Shown piece by piece: positions 17,188-23,239 of a DNA stretch of 49,149 bases. Numbering within the stretch: the stretch's first letter is position 1; each line of letters opens with the position of its first letter. Made by a program: the position numbers and the translations under genes. The notes beneath the pieces are model-generated. The model saw nothing but the letters and a program-made list of their open reading frames with translations. It was not told where the DNA came from and ran no database searches. The stretch comes from an archaeon (lineage in GTDB: Archaea; Micrarchaeota; Micrarchaeia; Anstonellales; Bilamarchaeaceae), in NCBI GenBank assembly GCA_020053355.1, contig JAGVNI010000005.1, positions 1 through 49,149 of the forward strand, read 5' to 3'.

Positions 17188-17574
17188 ATGGCAAACAAAC
17201 AGATGAACTACGGGCAGATTGCCTTCCTTGGCGGACTAGTCATTGCCGTCATAGCGGGCTTGCTCCCGAGCTTCGTGCCGGCGGGCCTTATGCCGATTAT
17301 GATGGCAGTCCTGTTCGTGCTTGGATTGGCAGTCGGATTGCTCAACATATCCGATAAGGAAGTGAACTCCTTCCTTCTGGCTACGGTAGCGCTCCTTCTC
17401 GCAGCCACATCATGGAACATTTCCCTGGTGCAGAGCCTCAGCCTGCTGGGAGAACTCGGGACGACGCTTGCGACGATGGTCGCAGGGTTCACGAGCGCGC
17501 TGATAGCATTCATATCGCCCGCGGCCTTTATCGTGGCCATACTGGCGGTATACAAGATGGCGCAGCCGGACTGA
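17188..17574 (+). CDS. Small integral membrane protein, unknown function
   Basis: A 128-residue protein with four hydrophobic segments (IAFLGGLVIAVIAGLLPSF, LMPIMMAVLFVLGLAVGLL, FLLATVALLLAATSW and LIAFISPAAFIVAILAVY). The ATG at 17188 follows GGTGAT (17175-17180) at 7 nt spacing, so the upstream GTG at 17176 is part of the ribosome binding site rather than the start. A TATA-like ATATTTAAAAAC lies near 17129-17140, giving a short leader. I do not recognise the family. Confidence 0.75.
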   Translation: MANKQMNYGQIAFLGGLVIAVIAGLLPSFVPAGLMPIMMAVLFVLGLAVGLLNISDKEVNSFLLATVALLLAATSWNISLVQSLSLLGELGTTLATMVAGFTSALIAFISPAAFIVAILAVYKMAQPD

Positions 17575-17578
17575 ACCC

Positions 17579-17657
17579 GGTTTTCTTCTTTTTTCATTCT
17601 TTCCGTTTATCCATCGGTTCCGCGTTTCGAACCCGGTTGCACCGGCGCCGTTGCGCC
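17579..17657 (+). terminator. Pyrimidine-rich terminator region after the membrane protein gene
   Basis: Just past the stop is a T-rich tract (about 17580-17605), the usual archaeal termination signal. It is followed by a small hairpin GGCGC-CGTT-GCGCC (17644-17657) before the TATA box of the ribosomal operon. The tract is the better-supported element. Confidence 0.5.
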
Positions 17658-17668
17658 GTTACTGGTAA

Positions 17669-17806
17669 TTTTATAAACCTTTTCTTCCGTTATTATTACG
17701 CTCTTTAATAGCTTTAGCAGTTCCCCACGTCACGTGACGCGCGGGGGCGAGCCGACGTGTGACAGCGCCGATATATGGCGATGGAACACGTCTAAGGGTG
17801 GCGCAT
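17669..17806 (+). promoter_or_regulatory. Promoter and structured leader of the L18e-L13-S9 operon
   Basis: TTTATAAAC (17669-17677) predicts transcription from about 17699, leaving a leader of about 107 nt before the L18e ATG. The leader holds a 12-bp perfect palindrome CGTCACGTGACG (17728-17739) flanked by CCCC and GGGG, so it can fold as a hairpin. Ribosomal protein autoregulation through such leaders is known in archaea, but which protein would bind here is not established. Confidence 0.5.
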
Positions 17807-18154
17807 ATGAAGAAAACGAAGGACAACCAGGTGCTTCTCTCCCTCATCGAGGGATTGATGAGAAGCGATAAACCGATTTGGAGGAAAGTGGCTTACGAGC
17901 TTTCCAAGCCCAGGAGGCAGAAGGTGGAGGTCAACCTCAGCAAACTCGACGAGTACGCTGTGGAAGACGCGACCATACTGGTGCCGGGCAAGGTGCTGGG
18001 GGCTGGCGCGCTCAGCAAGAAGGTCACGGTGGCGGCTTTCTCGTTCAGCGGGAAGGCACGGCAGCTGATAGACGCTGCGGGAGGCAAGGCAGTGACGATT
18101 GAAAACCTCCAGAAGGCGAACCCGGACGGCAGGGGCGTCGTAATACTGAAGTGA
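17807..18154 (+). CDS. rpl18e: Ribosomal protein L18e (eL18)
   Basis: A 115-residue large-subunit protein. Recognisable segments are YELSKPRRQKVEVNLSKLDE and VPGKVLGAGALSKKVTVAAF, with the terminal RGVVILK typical of archaeal L18e. The ATG at 17807 follows AAGGGTGG; an upstream GTG at 17759 lies in the leader and is rejected. First gene of the conserved archaeal order L18e-L13-S9-RpoN. The stop overlaps the L13 start region. Confidence 0.96.
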   Translation: MKKTKDNQVLLSLIEGLMRSDKPIWRKVAYELSKPRRQKVEVNLSKLDEYAVEDATILVPGKVLGAGALSKKVTVAAFSFSGKARQLIDAAGGKAVTIENLQKANPDGRGVVILK

Positions 18155-18159
18155 TGATT

Positions 18160-18576
18160 ATGCAGGTCATAGACGGAACGAACAAGATTTTCGGAAGGCT
18201 CGCAAGCAGGGTAGCCAAGAAGCTAGTCACCGGCGAGGAAGTGCACCTAATCAATGCCGAGAAGCTCGTCATCATAGGCAACCCGAAGGAGATATGCCAG
18301 AGGTACCTGACGAAGAGGGGGCTGAAGAACAAGGGGACCCCCGAGAGGTCGCCGGTCTGGCCCAGGATACCGCACATGCTTGTCAAGAAGATGATAAAGG
18401 GGATGCTCCCGCACGAGAATTCGAGGGGCCGCGCGGCGCTCAAGAGGCTCCGGGTGTACACCGGCAACCCGAAAAAACTCGAGGCGGCCGTAAAAATCGA
18501 GGGTGCGGATTTCGACGGCATATCCAAGCATGTCACGATACATGAGCTCTGCAAGAGCATAGGTTACTCAGGTTGA
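18160..18576 (+). CDS. rpl13: Ribosomal protein L13 (uL13)
   Basis: A 138-residue large-subunit protein starting MQVIDGTNKIFGRLAS, the family's usual N-terminus, with LINAEKLVIIGNPK, TPERSPVWPRIPHMLVKKM and LPHENSRGRAALKRLRVYTG. The ATG at 18160 is chosen because GTGAT (18151-18155) acts as its ribosome binding site. ATG 18154 is a close alternative that would overlap the L18e stop. S9 follows within 4 nt. Confidence 0.96.
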   Translation: MQVIDGTNKIFGRLASRVAKKLVTGEEVHLINAEKLVIIGNPKEICQRYLTKRGLKNKGTPERSPVWPRIPHMLVKKMIKGMLPHENSRGRAALKRLRVYTGNPKKLEAAVKIEGADFDGISKHVTIHELCKSIGYSG

Positions 18577-18580
18577 TATT

Positions 18581-19228
18581 ATGGTCAAGGAAGACAAAGG
18601 CGAGGAAGAGAAGAAAAAGAAGGCGAAGCAGAAGGCTGCAAAGCCGAAGGATGGCCCGAAAGAGGAGCCCAAACCAGAGGCACCGAAAGCGGCCGAGGCC
18701 CACAAAGCCGATGCGCACGCGCCCAAGCCACCCGAACCAATTGCTCCGGCGGAGCCGAAGCACGAGGCGAAGGCGGAAAAGCCCGAGCCGAAGGCCAGGA
18801 AGAAGAAGGCAGGCGCCAAGAAACCGGCGACAAGGGCTTTCGTTGCAAGAGGCAAGAGGAAGGAGAGCGTGGCAAGGGCGACGATAACCGCGGGAAAGGG
18901 GGTCATAAGGATAAACAGCCGGAACGTCGAATCCATCAACAACCCCTACGTCCGGGACATCATAAGGGAGCCGCTCCGTTACATCGGCCCCGAGGCCAAC
19001 ACGGTCAACATATCCGTGAACGTCAACGGGGGCGGAACCATGGGCCAGGCCCAGGCCGCAAGGACTGCAATCGCGAACGCGCTTTCCCAGTATTTCGACC
19101 AGATGAACCTGCGGGAGAAGTTCGTCAACATAGACCGCTCGCTCGTCATCGAGGACACGAGGCGTGTCGAAACGAAGAAGTTCCGCGGCCCGAAAGCCAG
19201 GGCGAGGTTCCAGAAATCATATCGTTGA
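18581..19228 (+). CDS. rps9: Ribosomal protein S9 (uS9) with long N-terminal Lys/Ala/Pro/Glu extension
   Basis: A 215-residue protein. Residues from about 84 onward form a normal archaeal S9: FVARGKRKESVARATITAG, GGGTMGQAQAARTAIANALS and the conserved terminus RARFQKSYR, which reaches the P-site tRNA in the small subunit. The first 80 or so residues are an added low-complexity tract rich in K, E, A and P, not found in typical 130-residue archaeal S9. It begins with KEDKGEEEKKKKAKQKAA and is uninterrupted in frame, so it is probably translated. S2 and L24e here also carry A/K-rich tails. Confidence 0.95.
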   Translation: MVKEDKGEEEKKKKAKQKAAKPKDGPKEEPKPEAPKAAEAHKADAHAPKPPEPIAPAEPKHEAKAEKPEPKARKKKAGAKKPATRAFVARGKRKESVARATITAGKGVIRINSRNVESINNPYVRDIIREPLRYIGPEANTVNISVNVNGGGTMGQAQAARTAIANALSQYFDQMNLREKFVNIDRSLVIEDTRRVETKKFRGPKARARFQKSYR

Positions 19229-19284
19229 TTTTTTCTTTTTCCATTATTTAATTTATCAAATCATGTCAATCGAAGGTGGTATGG

Positions 19285-19479
19285 TTGGAGTTTCCGGTAA
19301 GATGCTTCACGTGCGGCTCTGTGATAGGGCACTTGTATGAGCAGTACAAGAGCATGTCGAAGGACAAGAAAGCGGATGTGTGCCTGGACGAACTGGGCGT
19401 CGAGAGGATCTGCTGCAGAAGGATGTTCGTATCACACGTCGACATAGTCCAGAACGTGTTGAGATACCCGAGGGTTTGA
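19285..19479 (+). CDS. rpoN: RNA polymerase subunit N (Rpb10)
   Basis: A 64-residue zinc-binding subunit of archaeal RNA polymerase. It has CFTCG and the adjacent cysteines in RICCRRMFVSHVDIVQNVL; the CxxC...CC set binds zinc as in Rpb10. The start is not ATG in this frame: the ATG at 19281 is out of frame. TTG at 19285 follows GGTGG (19275-19279) and gives MEFPVRCFTCG, the normal family length; the GTG at 19276 is the alternative. Last gene of the L18e-L13-S9-RpoN set. Confidence 0.92.
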   Translation: MEFPVRCFTCGSVIGHLYEQYKSMSKDKKADVCLDELGVERICCRRMFVSHVDIVQNVLRYPRV

Positions 19480-19593
19480 CTTCGTTAATTGTCCATGAAT
19501 TCAAACAACCCTTTTAAAACATTTTCGTGCAGATATATATGATAACCTGGGAATAGGGTGGGTAATGTTTCCCGTATAAAATCAGTGGTATGA

Positions 19594-21309
19594 ATGGGGT
19601 TGGAGGGAACAATAGTTGTGGGGCTAGAACCAAAGGGGGGTGGGGGGCAACTGCTTAGGCTCAGCCCGGAACGTGATGGGCCAGACAGCGGCAAGGGTCC
19701 CGGTTTCAAGTCCGCCGAGGGATTGACAGAACCCATCAGGGTGGGGGTCGGCCGGGTGGAAATAAGCTGCGCCATGCCAATGGCACCGGTCAACGACTCA
19801 CCAAGCGGGGTGCAAGCGCTATCCGAGGGTCCCGATTCTGAGAGAAACGACGTGGTATGCCGCCCGCCGGATGATGTTTACATACAGGACTGCTACCGGA
19901 GGATTCTCGACCTCCGGAGCACCATGTCCAAAGGCGCGGTCGTAGATGGCATAAACGCCATCCTTGAGGAGATGGCCGACAAGGCTCAGCGGGAGGATAG
20001 CAGCTACACGGCGATGGTTGACAGCGCGCTCATGCTCCATTGGACCCGCGAGGAGGGCGGCAGCACGTCCTACGACGAGTTCATGCAGAAGCACGTGGAT
20101 GCGATATCCGTCCTCGCCAAAGCATGGATGAAGGACAAGGCTTTCAGCGGCAAGAGGATAAAAATCCTCGAGGCGAGCTGCGGGACCGGGGCAGCGCTTG
20201 AAGCGTTCCTGGATGCGATGCCGCCAAGGTTGTACCGGAGGCTCCGCATCGTCGCCAATGACGTATCCAGCGCGGCCTTGGAGACCACGAAGAAGAGGCT
20301 TGCGCGATTTGCAGGAAAAGTGAGGATAGAGTACACCCAGAACGACCTCACCCAGCAGATACCAAACGGCAAATACGACCTTATACTCCTTTCGCAGACG
20401 CTTCCGTTCCTAAATGACGAGAAGGCATTGAGGGCCCAGCGCCTCGGGCTTGCCCTGCCATCAGAATCCAGGCACATAACCGCGAAGAGGAAGGTGCTGG
20501 AGGCGCTTTTTAGCAAGCTGAAACCCGGAAAGGGCGAACTCCTGATTATAGACGAGTACCCGATGAGGCTATCCAAGATACCCGATGATTTCGACAGCAT
20601 AGTCGAGGACACGCTTTTCAGGGAGATTTTCCGCCCGATAAGCCGCGGCATGCTCATCAACGACGTGATGAAGAGGATAGAAAGGGGATGGTTCCGCGAA
20701 CAAATCGAGGCGTTCATAGACCGCAATCATATCATGTTTGCCATAGGTTCAGGCTACTATACCGGGGGCTATTTGAAGCCCCCCGAGGCCTGCAACGGCA
20801 CCGAGGCTGGCAAAGCCCAGCCGCAGGGAACCAAAGATGACCCCGATGTGCTCCAGATCATTAAGCGCGCCGAATCCATCCACAGGGAGGTCATTGGCCA
20901 CCTCCAGAGCTTCGAGGAAGCGGATGGGACCGTCTACAGGCCCATAAGCGCCAGCGAGAAGAGGCTTGAGATAGACCGGGAATATTACGATGATAAGATA
21001 GAGCACAAGCCGGGGTACTGGAGAACGAACGGCAACTACAACCTGGCCATCATCTCCGGCCTCGTCCACCATGTCGGCCAGGAAGGCTACCGCTGCCTGA
21101 TAGAGAAGCTCAAGAGGTCGCACAAGGTAGGACCCGGTTCGGCAATCCTTTTCATAGATGAATGGCCAGCCCCGCCTGAAAGCGCCAACCCTGTCGGCAA
21201 CGGGGACGCCAGGTCGCTCATCTTCAACGCTTTCGACGACCAGGTGTTCTGCGCCTCGGTAAGGTGCGGCAACAAATACGGCTACCTCTACGTGGTCAGA
21301 AACCTCTGA
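19594..21309 (+). CDS. Large SAM-dependent methyltransferase with duplicated C-terminal fold elements (methyltransferase 3)
   Basis: A 571-residue protein. A disordered Gly/Pro-rich N-terminus (1-90) precedes a complete class I methyltransferase at about residues 185-330: motif I KILEASCGTGAALEAF, motif II IVANDVSSAALE, motif IV KYDLILLSQTLPFL, and post-core LLIIDEYP. A second part (about 425-571) ends with a half-domain that repeats the last strand and its motif, GPGSAILFIDEWPAPPE, as if from a degenerate second methyltransferase. The DEYP/DEWP motif parallels VEEWP of methyltransferase 1 and LEEDP of methyltransferase 2. It converges on the Lrp gene at 21388. The start is uncertain (ATG 19594; TTG 19600 also fits a TATA at 19573-19581). 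Confidence 0.82.
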   Translation: MGLEGTIVVGLEPKGGGGQLLRLSPERDGPDSGKGPGFKSAEGLTEPIRVGVGRVEISCAMPMAPVNDSPSGVQALSEGPDSERNDVVCRPPDDVYIQDCYRRILDLRSTMSKGAVVDGINAILEEMADKAQREDSSYTAMVDSALMLHWTREEGGSTSYDEFMQKHVDAISVLAKAWMKDKAFSGKRIKILEASCGTGAALEAFLDAMPPRLYRRLRIVANDVSSAALETTKKRLARFAGKVRIEYTQNDLTQQIPNGKYDLILLSQTLPFLNDEKALRAQRLGLALPSESRHITAKRKVLEALFSKLKPGKGELLIIDEYPMRLSKIPDDFDSIVEDTLFREIFRPISRGMLINDVMKRIERGWFREQIEAFIDRNHIMFAIGSGYYTGGYLKPPEACNGTEAGKAQPQGTKDDPDVLQIIKRAESIHREVIGHLQSFEEADGTVYRPISASEKRLEIDREYYDDKIEHKPGYWRTNGNYNLAIISGLVHHVGQEGYRCLIEKLKRSHKVGPGSAILFIDEWPAPPESANPVGNGDARSLIFNAFDDQVFCASVRCGNKYGYLYVVRNL

Positions 21310-21387
21310 GGGGCGGTATGCGATGACGGAACGCCGTGATCCCGGCCTATTTCCGATGAATGAAAAAGAGCAAGAAAAGGAAAACGT

Positions 21388-21873
21388 TCACTCCTTATCA
21401 GGGACTATCGCCGAAAGGGGATTGAACTGGTAGCTTTCCTTGTAGGTGACCAGGACCAGGTAGCTCGTCGTCCTGAGGACGGATTTCTCGGTCTGTATCG
21501 CCTTTAATACCCGCACCAGGTCATCCCGGCTTTTCGCCTTGACTATGGCGATGCAGTCCGCACCCCCGGTTACGGCGTAAAGGGACTGGATTTCAGGCAG
21601 GTTGGCGACGTTCTCAAGGAGCCGCTCGTCCTCCAGACCGCTCTTCTTTATCCTTATCATGACTACCGCGTGCATGTCATAGCCGAGCGCCTTGTAGTCG
21701 ATATCGGCGTGGTATTTGCGCACAATCTTCGATTTCTCGAGCCGCTTTATCCTCTGGAGGAGCGTGTTCGGGTGCATGCGCAGCCTCTGCGCGAGCTCCC
21801 TCATGGGCCGCTTGCAGTCGTTGCGCAACTCGCGAAGTATCATAAGGTCTACAGTGTCGACTTTGTTTTTCAT
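21388..21873 (-). CDS. Lrp/AsnC family transcriptional regulator (cassette 3)
   Basis: A 161-residue winged-HTH/RAM-domain regulator with the same recognition region LRMHPNTLLQRIKRLEKS as the proteins at 13900 and 15417. The RAM part has YAVTGGADCIAIVKAKSRDD, the usual beta-alpha-beta ligand-sensing core, and a terminal YKESYQFNPL like the FNP or YNP ends of its paralogues. It faces methyltransferase 3 tail to tail with 78 nt between stops. Its own upstream region holds a perfect 11-bp inverted repeat (21898-21946), suggesting autoregulation. Confidence 0.93.
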   Translation of the reverse strand: MKNKVDTVDLMILRELRNDCKRPMRELAQRLRMHPNTLLQRIKRLEKSKIVRKYHADIDYKALGYDMHAVVMIRIKKSGLEDERLLENVANLPEIQSLYAVTGGADCIAIVKAKSRDDLVRVLKAIQTEKSVLRTTSYLVLVTYKESYQFNPLSAIVPDKE

Positions 21874-21897
21874 ATCACACCACCCGTATTGTTAGGC

Positions 21898-21946
21898 TGT
21901 AACAAAACCTCCCGTCCATTGCCTCTCTTTATTGTGTTTTGTTACA
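21898..21946. promoter_or_regulatory. Perfect 11-bp inverted repeat upstream of the cassette 3 Lrp gene
   Basis: TGTAACAAAAC (21898-21908) and GTTTTGTTACA (21936-21946) are exact inverted copies with a 27-nt spacer, centre to centre 38 bp. They start 25 bp upstream of the regulator's ATG (ends 21873) and flank its likely transcription start, with a TATA-like sequence nearby. The layout fits two DNA-bound Lrp dimers on an octamer; the binding protein is inferred. Confidence 0.6.
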
Positions 21947-22080
21947 ATATACCTAGGCTATTTTATGCATTTTACCATTTAAATATGTTGGCATTTTCAA
22001 TATAGGCCAAATTGCCTGAAACCGCCGTGTCCTGGTGGCACGTGCCGGAGCCCGGCATGAGCCCCGGCCCCGCAGCCACA

Positions 22081-22090
22081 TATATAAAAA
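22081..22090 (+). promoter_or_regulatory. TATA box of the tRNA-Pro gene
   Basis: TATATAAAAA predicts initiation near 22110, leaving a short 5' leader before the tRNA's first base at 22123. Confidence 0.65.
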
Positions 22091-22122
22091 CCCTATGCCA
22101 GATAATGCCCCTTACAATATCT

Positions 22123-22285
22123 GGGGTCGTGAGGTAACCTGGTATCCTGCAAGCTTGGGGTGCTTGTTATCTGAGCAAACTTTTTAGGAAAAAGTTTGAC
22201 AAAAACTGTCTCTAAAAAGTTTCAGAAGTTCAAATTTCCGGCTACAAAAACCTGCGGCCGGTTTGAATATATCTCAGCGACCCCA
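22123..22285 (+). tRNA. tRNA-Pro(GGG) interrupted by two apparent introns in the T-loop
   Basis: Exon 1 (22123-22175) holds the acceptor strand GGGGTCG, an archaeal-type D-arm, the anticodon arm CAAGC-TTGGGGT-GCTTG (anticodon GGG at 22157-22159), a 4-nt variable loop and T-stem CTGAG. Exon 2 is only TTCAA (22229-22233). Exon 3 (22271-22285) supplies AT, T-stem CTCAG, acceptor CGACCCC and discriminator A. Intron 1 (22176-22228) has a textbook bulge-helix-bulge: central TCTG/CAGA, bulges AGC and AGT, and an 11-bp intron stem (22177-22187 with 22212-22222). Intron 2 (22234-22270) has central GTTC/GAAT, bulges AAA and ATA, and CCGGC/GCCGG inside, but is less canonical. Splicing gives a perfect 73-nt tRNA with T-loop TTCAAAT. 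CCA is not encoded; a T-run follows. Confidence 0.88.
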
Positions 22286-22352
22286 TTTTTCCCCTTACAA
22301 AAAGGGGATAGGCCAAAAAAGGGCCGAATAAACACACAGGAGGAATGAGACA
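22286..22352 (+). promoter_or_regulatory. tRNA terminator and S2 ribosome binding region
   Basis: A T-run (22286-22290) follows the tRNA. Next is a hairpin CCCCTT-acaaa-AAGGGG (22291-22307) and then a strong AGGAGGA (22339-22345) ahead of the S2 ATG at 22353. No separate TATA box is obvious, so S2 may be transcribed through from the tRNA promoter and released by tRNA processing; this is inference. Confidence 0.45.
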
Positions 22353-23183
22353 ATGACAGAGAACAAGACGGGCATGCCCGTTAAACAGGAAGTCTTTTTG
22401 GAAGCCGGCGTGCACATAGGCACGAAAATCCGCACGAGCGACATGAGGGAGTTCATATTCAAGAGGCGCGACGACGGCCTCTACATACTCGACCTCCGTA
22501 AAAGCGCGGAGAAGCTCATGCAGGCGGCAAAGGTGATTGCCAAGCACAAGCCAGAGGAAGTCACGGTGGTCGCATCGCGCGTTTATTCGAGCAATCCGGC
22601 AACGAGGTTCGCCGAGCTCACCGGGGTCAACCTGATAAAGGGAAGGTTCATCCCGGGAACCATGACGAACATGAACGTCAGGGGCTTCATGGAACCGCGC
22701 CTCCTCCTCGTGTGCGACCCGAAAGGAGAGCACGAGGCCCTGGTAGAGAGCGCGAAGAACGGCGTTCCGGTGATAGGCCTTTGCGACACGGACAACGAGA
22801 CCAAATTCATAGACCTGATCGTGCCGATAAACAACAAGGGCAAGCGCTCGCTCGCGCTCATATTCTACATCCTCTCGCGCGAAGTCATGGTGGCCCAGGG
22901 CAAGATAAAATCCTACGACGAGTTCACGTATGACATCAGCTATTTCGAGCAGCAGGTGATGGCAGAGGAGAAGAAAGTGGCTCCGCCCGAGAGCGCAGAG
23001 GTGGCGGCCCAGCCTGAAGCCGCCCCGGAAGCGCCTGCGGAAGAGAAGGCCGAACCTGCGCCGGCGCAAGCGGCAGAAGGGCCCGCTGAGAAGAAAGAGG
23101 AGCCCGCCGCTGAAAAGCCGAAGAAGGCAAAGAAGCCGAAGGAAGAATCAGGGTCCGAAGGGGAGGAAAAGGGGGAAGAATAA
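22353..23183 (+). CDS. rps2: Ribosomal protein S2 (uS2) with Ala/Glu/Pro/Lys-rich C-terminal tail
   Basis: A 276-residue small-subunit protein. Residues 1-205 are a normal archaeal S2 (FLEAGVHIGTKIRTSDMREF, YILDLRKSAEKLMQAAKVIA, RFIPGTMTNMNVRGFMEPRL, VPVIGLCDTDNETKFIDLIVP). After about residue 205 comes a 70-residue low-complexity tail of E, A, P and K, ending GSEGEEKGEE. Archaeal S2 often has a short acidic tail, but this one is long. It lies apart from rpoN, its frequent archaeal neighbour, with methyltransferase/Lrp cassette 3 and tRNA-Pro between them. Confidence 0.96.
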   Translation: MTENKTGMPVKQEVFLEAGVHIGTKIRTSDMREFIFKRRDDGLYILDLRKSAEKLMQAAKVIAKHKPEEVTVVASRVYSSNPATRFAELTGVNLIKGRFIPGTMTNMNVRGFMEPRLLLVCDPKGEHEALVESAKNGVPVIGLCDTDNETKFIDLIVPINNKGKRSLALIFYILSREVMVAQGKIKSYDEFTYDISYFEQQVMAEEKKVAPPESAEVAAQPEAAPEAPAEEKAEPAPAQAAEGPAEKKEEPAAEKPKKAKKPKEESGSEGEEKGEE

Positions 23184-23239
23184 GTAGGCCCCTTTTTCGC
23201 ATTTTTTTATTTCTCATTATTCTCTAGTTCTCACCACTC

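Noticed and set aside
22123-22175. A split tRNA 5' half, as in Nanoarchaeum
   Set aside because: The matching 3' part (CTCAG, CGACCCC, A) is found just downstream, so a cis intron model explains it.
22224-22240. GTTCAAAT as a stand-alone T-arm of a separate tRNA
   Set aside because: The flanking bases do not form a T-stem or acceptor stem. The sequence makes sense only as the micro-exon of the interrupted tRNA-Pro.
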